From assembly GCF_005233835.1 (NCBI RefSeq), contig NZ_SZQA01000033.1, positions 1-64,000 on the forward strand: a DNA stretch of 64,000 nt, given 5' to 3'. The DNA is from Herbidospora galbida. Lineage in GTDB: Bacteria > Actinomycetota > Actinomycetes > Streptosporangiales > Streptosporangiaceae. Shown in pieces: positions 7,855 through 15,550 of the stretch (its first letter is position 1; each line of letters opens with the position of its first letter). The position numbers and the translations under genes were made by a program. The notes beneath the pieces were generated by a model, which saw only the letters and a program-made list of their open reading frames with translations, searched no databases and had not been told where the DNA came from.

Positions 7855-8157
7855 TCACGTGCCGGATTCTACCGGTCCGTCATAGTTGGTACACCGGCAA
7901 TCGGCCAGCTGGTAACCCTTGAATCCGCCGTCTTTGAAGATCGCCTCTTCGTGCTTACCGGTGCATACCTTCTTCTTGGCGTCGTGGTAGGCGAGGGTGT
8001 GCCGACAGCTGCACCGGTTTGCAGTGGTCATCCATCGCTGCCGCTCTTTTCGAACGCCGCTATCGAAAGCGATGCCGCCGGTGATGAGCATGAGGGCGGT
8101 GATGGCCAGTCCTCCGGCGAGGCCGACGATGAGCAGGGTGTTTATGGACTGGTTCAT
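7855..8157 (-). CDS. Membrane-anchored Cys-rich protein
   Basis: A 100-residue protein with an N-terminal membrane helix (about residues 8-30, LLIVGLAGGLAITALMLIT). It is followed by a Cys/His-rich segment: CSCRHTLAYHDAKKKVC and later DCRCTNYDG. The spacing C-x-C-x2-H ... C ... C-x-C suggests a metal-binding knuckle on the cytoplasmic side. Function unknown. Confidence 0.6.
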   Translation of the reverse strand: MNQSINTLLIVGLAGGLAITALMLITGGIAFDSGVRKERQRWMTTANRCSCRHTLAYHDAKKKVCTGKHEEAIFKDGGFKGYQLADCRCTNYDGPVESGT

Positions 8158-8249
8158 GCGTCTCCTACCGTGTGCTTCCAGATCGCCAGGGCTTCCTCCC
8201 GGAGGTTCACTCCTAGACCTTCGTGGCAGCGCAAGTCGTGAACTCCACC

Positions 8250-8933
8250 TCAGCGCTCGACGGGGTCGGGAACCAGGGCGCGGGAGAGGACCGCGACCCA
8301 GTCAGGGGCTACCCAATCTGCGGGCTTGAGGACCTTACCCAGCTCGTTGCGATGCACCCGGCCGTCCGGCCAGCGCTTGCGCAGGTTGGCCTCGTGGACG
8401 GCTTCGAAGAAGACCTCATCGTGGATGCGGTACTCCCGCAGGGTCCTGTGCATCGCGGCGATCAGGGCGACGAGTGCGTAGGCCAGCTTGTTGCGCTCGA
8501 CCATCTCACCGGTAGACCCGGGCGTGGTCTTGCGGAGGAAGTCGAAGGCGTTGACCAGACGCTCGACGCAGTCGATGACGCTTCCTGGTGTGACCTCGTC
8601 GGGGTCGGGAGCGTCCAGCTGCAAGGCGATGATCGCGTAGGCGCACGTGTACTCGACGTCGACGCCCTCTTGAGCCCAGTGAGCCAGGGCGGTGCGCTGT
8701 TCCTTCTCGGCGTGCGCCAGCCCGAAGGAGCGGGACAGGTCATCAAGTGCGTCGAAGTACTCCTCGATCTCGCTGTAGATGAGTCCTTCGCAGGTGGAGA
8801 TGACCGCGTTGCGGTTGTCGGCGCCGGGTCCGGCGGTCGGCTGTTCGTAGGCGTCGATGAAGTGGCTGAGGCAGCGCAGACGCCATTGATGCTGGTCAGC
8901 AGGCATGGGGGGGACTGTGAGGACGGTAGTCAC
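8250..8933 (-). CDS. MazG-like/PRA-PH-like nucleotide pyrophosphohydrolase
   Basis: About 227 residues. The C-terminal signature EAVHEANLRKRWPDGRVHRNELGKVLKPADWVAPD is split here by eye: an EVH-x-N-L-K segment followed by G-K-V-L-K-P and a closing aromatic/Pro pair. This is the hallmark of phage all-alpha NTP pyrophosphohydrolases of the PRA-PH/MazG group, which remove unwanted nucleotides or hydrolyse phosphoribosyl-ATP-like substrates. The N-terminal half is longer than in typical 130-160 residue members. The second of two tandem GTG codons (8933) is favoured because GGAGG is 5 nt upstream. An operator-like motif lies 29-51 bp upstream. Confidence 0.65.
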   Translation of the reverse strand: MTTVLTVPPMPADQHQWRLRCLSHFIDAYEQPTAGPGADNRNAVISTCEGLIYSEIEEYFDALDDLSRSFGLAHAEKEQRTALAHWAQEGVDVEYTCAYAIIALQLDAPDPDEVTPGSVIDCVERLVNAFDFLRKTTPGSTGEMVERNKLAYALVALIAAMHRTLREYRIHDEVFFEAVHEANLRKRWPDGRVHRNELGKVLKPADWVAPDWVAVLSRALVPDPVER

Positions 8934-8961
8934 CACGCCCTCCTAACGTGAGGAGTTTCTA

Positions 8962-8984
8962 AACTAGTTCAACAACTCATCACG
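8962..8984 (-). promoter_or_regulatory. Operator-like motif, copy 1
   Basis: The plus strand reads ACTAGTT-CAAC-AACTCAT followed by CACG, an imperfect palindrome. Related copies stand at 11139-11161, 14916-14933 and 20881-20903. It lies upstream of the MazG-like gene and probably marks a common regulator's binding site or a promoter element. Confidence 0.55.
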
Positions 8985-8990
8985 ATAGCG

Positions 8991-9035
8991 GAAGAGCGCG
9001 CCCGCCGATCCATGTGATCGACTGACGCGCTCTTC
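8991..9035 (-). terminator. Terminator of the repressor/ImmA-like pair
   Basis: GAAGAGCGCG pairs with CGCGCTCTTC across a 25-nt loop that has its own ATC/GAT pairing. It lies 13 bp past the stop of the leftward ImmA-like gene. Confidence 0.65.
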
Positions 9036-9047
9036 TATAACGTTGTT

Positions 9048-9575
9048 TCAGTTGGCCGACCGGCGAGCCCTCCCGATGGGGATGACGTCGGCGGCGGGCC
9101 GGGCCGCCTCGTCGTCCAGAACTTTGTTACGCTCCAAAGGCACGTCGCCCAAAATCCGCCGGACGACGTCCAGGCCCCCATGTGCCATGAGCACCGGGGC
9201 CAGTAACTGTCCGATGATCGGCGCGAGATCGTGTGTGGAACCAGCCGTCGTCATCATGGCGATGACCTCCCGACATATCACAACCTTGGCCTGTGCAGGG
9301 TCCAGGTCTGATCGATAGAGGACGAAGTCCTGCCCCACTGACCTCACCCAGGCCCCGTCATCGCCGGAATCAACCGGAAGCTCGCAGAGCTCGTAGGGGA
9401 GAATATGTGTGGCTCGCCCACGAATTTTCGTCAGCTCGCGGGCGAAGGTGGTGAGGTCAAGAGGGATGAGTCGCCCAGCGAGGGCGTTCGGGACTGTCAC
9501 AGGCGCCTCTGGAACAAGTCGTAACAAAGAGCATCCTGAGTACCACGTCCCCCTACGGCCTGGCAAACACCTCAC
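9048..9575 (-). CDS. ImmA/IrrE-like protein with degenerate metalloprotease motif
   Basis: 175 residues. The core (about 40-110) follows the actinobacterial ImmA/IrrE pattern: FARELTKIRGRATHILPYE, then GAWVRSVGQDFVLYRSD and the helix that normally carries HExxH. Here that helix reads VICREVIAMM, so both zinc histidines are missing and protease activity is unlikely. ImmA proteins cleave a phage-type repressor encoded next door; the upstream gene is indeed an XRE repressor overlapping by 4 bp. This copy may bind the repressor without cutting it, acting as a sensor or co-regulator. A later start may trim the first 25-30 residues. Confidence 0.65.
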   Translation of the reverse strand: MRCLPGRRGTWYSGCSLLRLVPEAPVTVPNALAGRLIPLDLTTFARELTKIRGRATHILPYELCELPVDSGDDGAWVRSVGQDFVLYRSDLDPAQAKVVICREVIAMMTTAGSTHDLAPIIGQLLAPVLMAHGGLDVVRRILGDVPLERNKVLDDEAARPAADVIPIGRARRSAN

Positions 9576-10069
9576 ATAGTTTCCCCAGGAACAGGCACCA
9601 GCTCCCGATCTACGGAAAGTACATGGAGTACCTGGTCACCAGCGGAATGCTGACCGGCATGACCCCTTGTCAACATTTCGGGTGTCATCTGTTCAACCGA
9701 CATCGGCGCTGTGAGCACGAGCAGTGCGATGCTGGCCGCGCCCTCGCGGGCCGCGTCGCTCAGGGCTCGAAGCTCGTAGTACATGGCCTGGCCGGTCGCA
9801 TCGGACAGGAAGTAGGCCGCCGGGACGCCCCAGAACGTGGCCAGCTTCGCGATCGTGCCGATGGTCGGATTGTCCATCTCACCGCTCAGGATGCGGCGGA
9901 TGTTGCTCCGGGAGACTCCCGATGCCTTGGCGACGTACTGCTCGTTGTAGGCGACGCGCTTACTGGGATCCTCATGGGAGTCTGGGTCGAGAAAGATCTC
10001 GAAGCACAGCTGGAGCCGGTCTGCGAGGGATGGTGCCCCCTCAAGGTGTGTCTGGTACTCCATGAACAT
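9572..10069 (-). CDS. XRE family repressor
   Basis: 165 residues. A helix-turn-helix lies at about 38-90 (YNEQYVAKASGVSRSNIRRI, then TIGTIAKLATFWGVPAAYF), typical of Cro/C1-type repressors. The remaining C-terminal region is variable and may dimerise or contact the ImmA-like partner. The ATG at 10069 follows GAGGAGGG by 4 nt. A candidate operator palindrome lies about 100 bp upstream. This pair resembles immunity/induction switches of integrative elements. Confidence 0.85.
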   Translation of the reverse strand: MFMEYQTHLEGAPSLADRLQLCFEIFLDPDSHEDPSKRVAYNEQYVAKASGVSRSNIRRILSGEMDNPTIGTIAKLATFWGVPAAYFLSDATGQAMYYELRALSDAAREGAASIALLVLTAPMSVEQMTPEMLTRGHAGQHSAGDQVLHVLSVDRELVPVPGETM

Positions 10070-10168
10070 CTGGCCCTCCTCAAGGCAGGACCCACGGTAC
10101 TCGTCCCCGGTCGCCGAAGAACCGTGACGGTCAAGTAGACCAAACTGTGACCTAGTCGGGTAAACCAG

Positions 10169-10187
10169 ACGTCATACGTATGCGTCA
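10169..10187. promoter_or_regulatory. Palindromic operator candidate upstream of the XRE repressor
   Basis: GACG-T-CATACGTATG-CGTC is a near-perfect palindrome about 100 bp upstream of the XRE start, with the perfect 10-bp core CATACGTATG at 10173-10182. It is a plausible autoregulatory site for the repressor. Confidence 0.45.
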
Positions 10188-10256
10188 GCGCCTCTGACCG
10201 GCTGGAACGTGGCAGGCGCTCATGTTGACACCGGACATGTTGGACTGGCAGGTTTA

Positions 10257-10280
10257 GCCCGTGCCTTATATGGCACGGGC
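10257..10280. terminator. Short GC-rich hairpin
   Basis: GCCCGTGCC and GGCACGGGC form a perfect 9-bp stem around TTATAT. It lies between the XRE promoter region and the next gene's terminator. It lacks a T tract, so it may be a weak terminator or a protein-binding site. Confidence 0.4.
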
Positions 10281-10312
10281 GCGTGAGGGGGAGCAGTGGT
10301 GCTGAGCGGAAC

Positions 10313-10341
10313 AAAAAGCCCGGGGCTGGTCTGCCCCGGGC
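10313..10341 (-). terminator. Intrinsic terminator
   Basis: On the minus strand GCCCGGGGC arms surround a short loop and are followed by TTTTTG. It lies just past the stop at 10349 of the leftward hypothetical gene. Confidence 0.85.
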
Positions 10342-10348
10342 CGCGTCC

Positions 10349-10798
10349 TCAGCCTGCCAACCGCACTAATGCGCGCAGGCTGGGCGCTTCGTCGAACACG
10401 CCACGCTCCAGCTGCTCCCAATACCACTTGACCACCACGTCCGGCACAGGGCCGAACGGCTTCAACGCCCTGACGTCGTCCGAGCTGATGCGACCCGCAG
10501 AAACGCCCCAGGCGATATCGGTCCGAATTCGAGCGGCGAGACTTCGCTTTTCCCGGCCGAGCAGCTGCTCCGCGATGTCTAGCGGAACCTGGGTTACGCC
10601 CGTCTGAGTTGCCTGACTCTGATTCCAGGGCTCTTCCTTGGTTACCGGATGCCCATCGCAACTCCACCAGGCCAGCTGCACTCTGCCACCACTGTTAAGC
10701 GTGCAGAGCCACACGGGATCAAAGGGAACGCGAACACCACATATTCGCCCTGAACCAATGATGATATTGCAAAGCGGCAATAGTTTCTGAGGCGCCAT
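10349..10798 (-). CDS. Hypothetical protein
   Basis: About 149 residues from the ATG at 10798 (MAPQKLLPL); a start 4 codons upstream is possible. The N-terminal half is beta-rich with scattered Cys/Trp residues. The C-terminal half is helical with IAEQLLGREKRSLAARIRTDI and a terminal RALVRLAG. No family was recognised. It has its own terminator and lies divergently from the ParB-like gene. Confidence 0.55.
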   Translation of the reverse strand: MAPQKLLPLCNIIIGSGRICGVRVPFDPVWLCTLNSGGRVQLAWWSCDGHPVTKEEPWNQSQATQTGVTQVPLDIAEQLLGREKRSLAARIRTDIAWGVSAGRISSDDVRALKPFGPVPDVVVKWYWEQLERGVFDEAPSLRALVRLAG

Positions 10799-10810
10799 GT
10801 TGCCCTCCAA

Positions 10811-11138
10811 TAGCCAGGGCCGGGTATTCCCTGCGTTCTTCCCATTGTCCCGTATACATTACGAGACCGTCAAACACCAGGCTAAAAAGCCGAAATAACG
10901 TTGAGCCATTTTGCTCATTTCGGCTCAACCGTCTGGATGCCTCTGTGCACGTTCTGTGCAGGTTCGGCGCAGGACGGATGTGGCGGGTAGCTTACCGACG
11001 CCTTCCACTCAGGATCAACACCCGTGTGGGCAACGCCACACCCAGCCACGTTGCGAGTCTACATCTTCCCAGCTCAGGTATCTGATACGACACTGGCGCC
11101 ACGGCTACGACGCTCGCTACGGTCGAGGAAAGATTCAG
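10811..11138. promoter_or_regulatory. Divergent promoter region between hypothetical gene and ParB-like gene
   Basis: About 330 bp without a convincing gene. It contains an inverted repeat AGCCGAAAT (10886 onward) facing ATTTCGGCT, overlapping a second pair TTGAGCC/GGCTCAA. The GCCGAAAT half recurs in many intergenic regions of the right part of the window. Promoters for both flanking genes must lie here. Confidence 0.4.
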
Positions 11139-11161
11139 AACTAGTTATGAAAGTCGTCACG
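11139..11161 (+). promoter_or_regulatory. Operator-like motif, copy 2, abutting the ParB-like start
   Basis: AACTAGTT-ATGA-AAGTCGTCACG ends on the first base of the GTG start codon at 11161. It shares the left arm and the TCGTCACG right flank with copies 1 and 4. Because no Shine-Dalgarno lies between motif and start, the motif position bears on how this gene is expressed. Confidence 0.5.
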
Positions 11162-12138
11162 TGATCAGCAAGCCTTACCCGGCTCCCCAGACCATCGCCC
11201 CCACGACCTACCAGCCGAAGTTCCTCGAACCTCTCCCCGTTGGCAACGCCACGCCGATCAGTACGTTCACCTCCAAGACGCACGTCCTGGAGCTCGTCCA
11301 GATGGACGAGATCATGATCGCCCAGCTGCTGTCCCGCCAGCCGGACTTCCAGCGCCCGATCGACTGGGGCCGCGTCGCCCACTACGCCAGCCTGATCGAG
11401 AACGACCAGCTGATCGCCAGCCCCGACCTCGCCCTGTCCTTCACCACAGACGGCTACGTGCTCCAGGGCCGACACCGCCTCCTGGCCGCCGAGCGCGTCC
11501 TGCGCAAGCGCGGCTTCGGCACTGTCGCCTTCTACGTCAACTGGAACGGCAAGATCGAGCACTTCCCCTTCCTCGACCTCGGCAAGCCCCGCACCGGCCG
11601 CGACATCCTCGCCATGAGCGACGTCGAACACCCCGCCAAAGTCGCCGCCGCACTCAACGTCGTCTACAGCTTCGACTCCATGAACGCCAACCGCGAGTGG
11701 CGCAGCCTGCACGTCGACCCCTCACGCATCGACGAGGTCCTCAAGGCCTCCTACAAGGACCTGCCGCTCCACGTCACCGGCGGCTCGGAGATCGCCCGCC
11801 GCCTCGGCCTGCGCCACGCCGCCATCATCGCCGGGCTCTACATCACCAGCCGCGTCGACCAGGCCGCCGCCGTCGCCTTCGCCGAGCCCCTCGTCACCGG
11901 CGCCGGGCTCACAGTCGGCTCGCCGCAGCTGGTCTTCTCCGACTGGTCGCTGCGCCGCAAGACCACCCGCGTCCGGCTCAAGAACCTGCTGCCCGTCACC
12001 GCCCACCAGCTGCGCGCCTACATCGTGGCCTACAACGCCTCGATCACCGGCATCAAGCTGTCGGCCCAGAACTTCACCGGCGCGGCTCGCATGCCCAAGC
12101 CGATCTCGGCCGGAAAGCTGGAATCCCAGGCGGCGTAA
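11161..12138 (+). CDS. ParB-like nuclease-fold DNA-binding protein
   Basis: 325 residues. A ParB/Srx-like domain occupies about 35-120: LELVQMDEIMIAQLL, IDWGRVAHYASLIENDQL, and the characteristic LQGRHRLLAAERVL (the GxHRxxA box). The following helical region (about 150-230, ending SEIARRLGLRHAAIIAG) looks like a helix-turn-helix. Such phage ParB-like proteins may act in partition, as CTP-dependent clamps, or as regulators. No ParA is nearby, so partition is uncertain. The GTG start has no ribosome binding site; a leaderless mRNA or an internal start is possible. Confidence 0.7.
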   Translation: MISKPYPAPQTIAPTTYQPKFLEPLPVGNATPISTFTSKTHVLELVQMDEIMIAQLLSRQPDFQRPIDWGRVAHYASLIENDQLIASPDLALSFTTDGYVLQGRHRLLAAERVLRKRGFGTVAFYVNWNGKIEHFPFLDLGKPRTGRDILAMSDVEHPAKVAAALNVVYSFDSMNANREWRSLHVDPSRIDEVLKASYKDLPLHVTGGSEIARRLGLRHAAIIAGLYITSRVDQAAAVAFAEPLVTGAGLTVGSPQLVFSDWSLRRKTTRVRLKNLLPVTAHQLRAYIVAYNASITGIKLSAQNFTGAARMPKPISAGKLESQAA

Positions 12139-12282
12139 CCCGGCCGACCGCCTCGCTCGATCTGTACTGTCTGCGTCACAGGTTGTGTGGATTTCGGCGA
12201 AATCGACCTCGTTGACTCGGCCCTGGCAGCACAGAGGGCAGAGACACGAACTTTCCCCGACGTAGCTCGGATCCACTCACTG

Positions 12283-12314
12283 GAAAGCCCCTCAGTCCGG
12301 ACTGAGGGGCTTTC
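12283..12314 (+). terminator. Perfect terminator after the ParB-like gene
   Basis: GAAAGCCCCTCAGTCC and its exact complement form a 16-bp palindrome, followed by GTCATTG. It is one of several terminators in the window whose stem is followed by TTTCGTCAT or a close variant. Confidence 0.88.
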
Positions 12315-12333
12315 GTCATTGTCGGGCAATAAA

Positions 12334-12369
12334 GAAGGCCGGTGGGGCGTCAATCTCCCACCGGCCTTC
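12334..12369 (-). terminator. Terminator of the DUF397/HTH pair
   Basis: GAAGGCCGGTGGG and CCCACCGGCCTTC form a 13-bp stem with a 10-nt loop. On the minus strand it is followed by TTTATTG, so it should stop transcription from the leftward DUF397 gene; together with 12283-12314 it insulates the convergent units. Confidence 0.85.
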
Positions 12370-12421
12370 AATGCTCCCGCGAGGAGCCTGGAATGAACTT
12401 ACACCGATCCAACGCCGGGTT

Positions 12422-12646
12422 CTAGAGGTCGAACTCTCCGCCCTTGACCCCGTGGACGAACGCGTCCCACTCGCTGGGAGTGAAGACGAGGACCGGGCCG
12501 TTCTCGTCCTTGGAGTCGCGGACGCCGACCGCGTTCCCCACCGTCGCTCGCGCCACCTTCACGCACTCGCCGCCATTGTCGGCGGACTTCTGCGCCTTCC
12601 GCCATACGGCGCCGTCGAAACTCACCGGAACGCCTGCTGCTGCCAC
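12422..12646 (-). CDS. DUF397 family protein
   Basis: 74 residues with the full DUF397 signature: WRKAQKSADNGGECVKVAR, VGVRDSKDENGPVLVFTPSEWDAFVHGVKGGEFDL. DUF397 proteins are abundant in streptomycetes and relatives and almost always lie next to an HTH-DUF5753 regulator, as here with a 25-bp overlap. Some pairs act as antitoxin-like or developmental regulators. The exact role here is unknown. Confidence 0.92.
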   Translation of the reverse strand: MAAAGVPVSFDGAVWRKAQKSADNGGECVKVARATVGNAVGVRDSKDENGPVLVFTPSEWDAFVHGVKGGEFDL

Positions 12647-13461
12647 TGCTCTGCCTTCTCCCTGATGATCTTCATCGATTCGACGACGGATAGCGCGTGG
12701 CCCCGAAGGAGGTGATACCTCTCCTCAAGCTCTGCGATCTCCGCCTGTTCACGGAGGACCCGGCCTCTGCTGACCGAGTCTTCATACCCAGTTTGGGCCC
12801 CGGATCGAGTCCGTGCGAGTCCGAATGCCCCACCATAACCAACCATAGTGGTTGCGTCGGCGGGCAGGACCTGAAGGGTAATCGACCTGTGAGCAGAGTA
12901 AAGATCCACCAGGTAGGAGAGTTGTCCCGACATGACCTCAGGACCGCCGATGTGCCGGTCGAGGACGGACCAGTCCAGCACAGCGGAATAGATGGGCGCA
13001 TCGTCGCCGACAAGCAGCTGGCCGCGTCGAACACGGGCCGCGATGGCTCGCTCGATACCCTCGACCGGGGTTCGTGGACGGCCGAGGAACACCGCTCGCG
13101 CGTAGGCCGCAGTCTGAAGTAGGCCAGGGAACAGGGTCGGGGCCCATTGGGACAGAACGGATGCGGCCTGCTCCGCGTCGATCCACCCACGAAACCACTC
13201 CGGGGAGCCGGAACGCTCGACCAGCTCCCATACCGCAAGCAGCGCACCTCCCGCGTCAAGGAAGGCGTCGATCGCCTCTACAAAGGTACGTGTGGGCTGC
13301 CGTCGCGCATTCTCAAAGTGACTGACAAGCGCCCGGGTGACGTTCGCATGACTAGCCAGGTCGTCTTGCGTCTTCGTGCGACGCTGCCGCCATTTACGCA
13401 GCTCGACGCCGAAATGTGCAAGGGCACTCGCGTTTGGATCTAACTCAACGGGAGCAGGCAC
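12622..13461 (-). CDS. Helix-turn-helix regulator with DUF5753 domain
   Basis: About 279 residues from the GTG at 13461, which has CGGAG upstream; a longer reading to 13533 would run into the operator. Residues about 15-70 form an XRE helix-turn-helix (LRKWRQRRTKTQDDLASHAN, VTRALVSHFENARRQP). The rest is DUF5753 (EWFRGWIDAEQAASVLSQW, LFPGLLQTAAYAR, then RRGQLLVGDDAPIYSAVLDWSVL). The pair with DUF397 is a standard actinomycete regulatory module. A palindromic site directly upstream suggests autoregulation. Confidence 0.92.
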   Translation of the reverse strand: MPAPVELDPNASALAHFGVELRKWRQRRTKTQDDLASHANVTRALVSHFENARRQPTRTFVEAIDAFLDAGGALLAVWELVERSGSPEWFRGWIDAEQAASVLSQWAPTLFPGLLQTAAYARAVFLGRPRTPVEGIERAIAARVRRGQLLVGDDAPIYSAVLDWSVLDRHIGGPEVMSGQLSYLVDLYSAHRSITLQVLPADATTMVGYGGAFGLARTRSGAQTGYEDSVSRGRVLREQAEIAELEERYHLLRGHALSVVESMKIIREKAEQWQQQAFR

Positions 13462-13503
13462 GCTACATACACTCCGTGACGCTACGTCAGCCTCGAAACT
13501 GCG

Positions 13504-13532
13504 TGATACACCATGATACAGAAGCTGTATCA
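13504..13532. promoter_or_regulatory. TGATACA operator array
   Basis: TGATACA (13514-13520) and TGTATCA (13526-13532) form a perfect 7-bp inverted repeat with a 5-nt spacer. A third copy, GTGATACA, stands at 13503-13510. It lies about 45 bp upstream of the HTH-DUF5753 start and also upstream of the divergent gene, so it is a good candidate operator for both. Confidence 0.65.
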
Positions 13533-13676
13533 CGACCGTCGACCATGATGACCTAGCAAAGTTCGGCCGTTGGCGTGCATGCTGTTACACAACAGCAGCC
13601 CGCGAGTAGCGAATGGAGCACCAATACCGGACCCTGCTCTCCCTGTCTGGTTGGTGGCCGAAAAGGACGAAGACCT

Positions 13677-14078
13677 ATGTCAACACCGATCAAGCCCTTA
13701 CCTCCGGTAGGGACTGCCAGAGGCTTCTCGTTCCAAGAAGCCCAGGAACGCTGTGCCAGTGAGGTGAACGCTCTTCTCGTCGTACACGGCCAGAAGACGT
13801 CACTGGACGGCTCGACCCTCGTGTGGCGCATGTCGGACGGCAGGACCTTCCAGATGCTCTTCGCCCGCGACGGGATCGACTGGGCGATCTACCCACCTCA
13901 GGCGATCACCAGTCAGGGGTCCTACCCGGCCGCGCTATTCACAGGGAAGTACGGCCCCCCGAACTACCCCGGCAACCGCTTCGATCCGCATAGGGTCATT
14001 GACTTCCTGCGTAGTAAAACTTCCACTCAGGAGGTAGGTCGTTGCACCGACAAGTGCATGCGGCCGAACACCCTCTGA
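13677..14078 (+). CDS. Hypothetical protein divergent from the HTH-DUF5753 gene
   Basis: 133 residues from the ATG at 13677, which has AAGGA about 9 nt upstream. The middle shows a compact alpha/beta pattern (FSFQEAQERCASEVNALLVV, DGRTFQMLFARDGIDWAIYP). The end is basic (KCMRPNTL). Not recognised. Its divergent position and the shared operator suggest control by the neighbouring regulator. Confidence 0.6.
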   Translation: MSTPIKPLPPVGTARGFSFQEAQERCASEVNALLVVHGQKTSLDGSTLVWRMSDGRTFQMLFARDGIDWAIYPPQAITSQGSYPAALFTGKYGPPNYPGNRFDPHRVIDFLRSKTSTQEVGRCTDKCMRPNTL

Positions 14079-14383
14079 CTCCTGACGTAAAGTCAGCCAA
14101 GTCACCATAGACAGGCCCACCGTCGCGACGCCTGGTACTCCATGCCATCCTCAAGGCGTCTAGGCGGTGGGTCACTAAACGGTCCTCGGCGGTCGTATGA
14201 CCGCCTCACTTCATCACCGCATCGGCCCCCCGCCCCGTGGTTGAAGTGAATCTGCCTACCCAGCGGTCGAGCGTGGGGCTCCGATCGTCGAGGACCCACC
14301 AACTCCCCCCAATTCCACCTGGCTCCGGCGGAGATGATCTTGGTCCCTTCCGGGGCCGGAGGCAGGAAGCGAAGGGGGAGCCC

Positions 14384-14449
14384 GCCCCCGCTCGCCAGCG
14401 TGAGACCTCTCCCAAAGACGTGAGAGGCTCATCGCTGGCGAGCGGGGGC
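14384..14449. ncRNA. Long near-perfect hairpin
   Basis: GCCCCCGCTCGCCAGCG (14384-14400) pairs exactly with CGCTGGCGAGCGGGGGC (14433-14449). The stem continues through GAG/CTC and CCTCTC/GAGAGG with one or two unpaired bases, leaving a loop of roughly 10 nt. Total stem is about 26 bp. There is only a weak T-rich tail (ATTGTTCTTCC). It may be a bidirectional terminator, a small RNA or an RNase III substrate. Confidence 0.6.
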
Positions 14450-14915
14450 ATTGTTCTTCCGTACGCCGTCAGCTATCGCTTCGGTGTCGCACAATGCCGG
14501 GCCGGGCATTACTCCGGCCCCAGGGCGGGGTGTGTCGCAGATCTAACGCCAGGTCGACCCTCCCGCGTGCGCGCGGACTCCGAGGAATCGCTGTCATCCG
14601 TAGCGCGAGGGCTCTGCGCCCTCCCAGTTTGAGCCTGCCGTGTTCCGGACCCCGGCCTCGCGGCAGCTCACACCAACGGCTCCGCACGCACGCACGGCCA
14701 CACTGGTGTTCACGGGATCCAACGACTGGTCGTCTACGACTTCAGCTGCCCATCTTGCTTTCGCTCTCACTACACCCGGTGGGCAAACCGGTGGCCGGTA
14801 CTCATTCCGCCTTATCCGACGTGGCGGGCATAGCGAAGCTCACGCGTTTGCGCAGCTCAGATGATGTGTCCGGCCTTCGCCGAGATCACTTTGTTCGACG
14901 GGTTGGACTCTACTA

Positions 14916-14933
14916 CGAGTTTAACAACTCGTG
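14916..14933. promoter_or_regulatory. Operator-like motif, copy 3 (perfect palindrome)
   Basis: ACGAGTT-TAAC-AACTCGT is a perfect 7-bp inverted repeat with a 4-nt spacer. It contains the AGTTTAASAACTCGT core shared with copy 4 at 20881. No gene start lies close by. Confidence 0.55.
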
Positions 14934-15019
14934 CAAGAGTGCAACTGCCCGGAGCTAGCAACATGCACCCTGACCAGGGCATACGTCACCCACTCCGGGC
15001 AGAAATGTGTAACTGACGA

Positions 15020-15550
15020 CTAGTCGTGGTCGTACTCGTCGACCACGATGCGGTCCTTGTGGACCGTGATCTTGGCGTGGTCACCGAACAGCCGCAGCAA
15101 CGCGTGATCGAACTTGCCGCTGGTGACGGCCTCGCTCAGGGCCATGCAGTGGTCGTAGCGGGCCTCGTCCGGCCCGGAGTAGTCGCCGTAGATGTACTGG
15201 CGGGCCTGGTAGTCCCACGTCCTGGGACGCTTACCGAGGGAGTCGTTCCAGGAGACGGCGAAGTCGTCGTAGTCGACCTCGTCCTCCGGCACACCCTCTT
15301 CGTCGAGCTCGGACTTGTTCTGCTCGGTGAGGAACCACACATCCCCGGCCGAGAACTCGCAGACCTCGCCGTCGTTGAAGTAGGGCGTGTACTGCGTCCA
15401 GCCGTAGCGGAGGATCGTCGGATCGTCCTGAATCGCCTGGAACAGCGGCGCCAGCTGCTCGACCGGAAGCTGGTCGACCTTCTGGACGCTGTAGACGTAC
15501 CCCTCGATAGGGACGCCGATGAAGCTCTTCTCTGTGGTGCTGTTAGTCAC
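15020..15550 (-). CDS. Hypothetical acidic protein
   Basis: 176 residues from the GTG at 15550, which overlaps the upstream stop (GTGA). An upstream open frame is a shadow of the DUF6915 gene. The protein is acidic (SELDEEGVPEDEVDYDDF) with several Trp/Tyr-rich beta segments, and ends HKDRIVVDEYDHD. Not recognised. It is the last gene of the leftward 15-18 kb operon. Confidence 0.65.
   Translation of the reverse strand: MTNSTTEKSFIGVPIEGYVYSVQKVDQLPVEQLAPLFQAIQDDPTILRYGWTQYTPYFNDGEVCEFSAGDVWFLTEQNKSELDEEGVPEDEVDYDDFAVSWNDSLGKRPRTWDYQARQYIYGDYSGPDEARYDHCMALSEAVTSGKFDHALLRLFGDHAKITVHKDRIVVDEYDHD

Larger units (their letters stand above)
14079..15019. other. Non-coding stretch of about 940 bp
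   Basis: Reading frames here are long only because of GC-rich bias and have implausible composition (Arg/Pro/Ser-rich, no start signals). The stretch contains the long hairpin at 14384-14449 and the operator-like palindrome at 14916-14933. It could be an intergenic regulatory region, decayed sequence or a non-coding RNA locus. No repeats or mobile-element ends were recognised. Confidence 0.45.

Noticed and set aside
8155-8211. 18-codon leftward frame between the MazG-like and Cys-rich membrane protein genes
   Set aside because: Its stop overlaps the next start, but the length and weak start signal are insufficient to call a gene.
14237-14958. Overlapping rightward frames in the 14-15 kb gap
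   Set aside because: They lack start signals, run through the long hairpin and have random-like composition.
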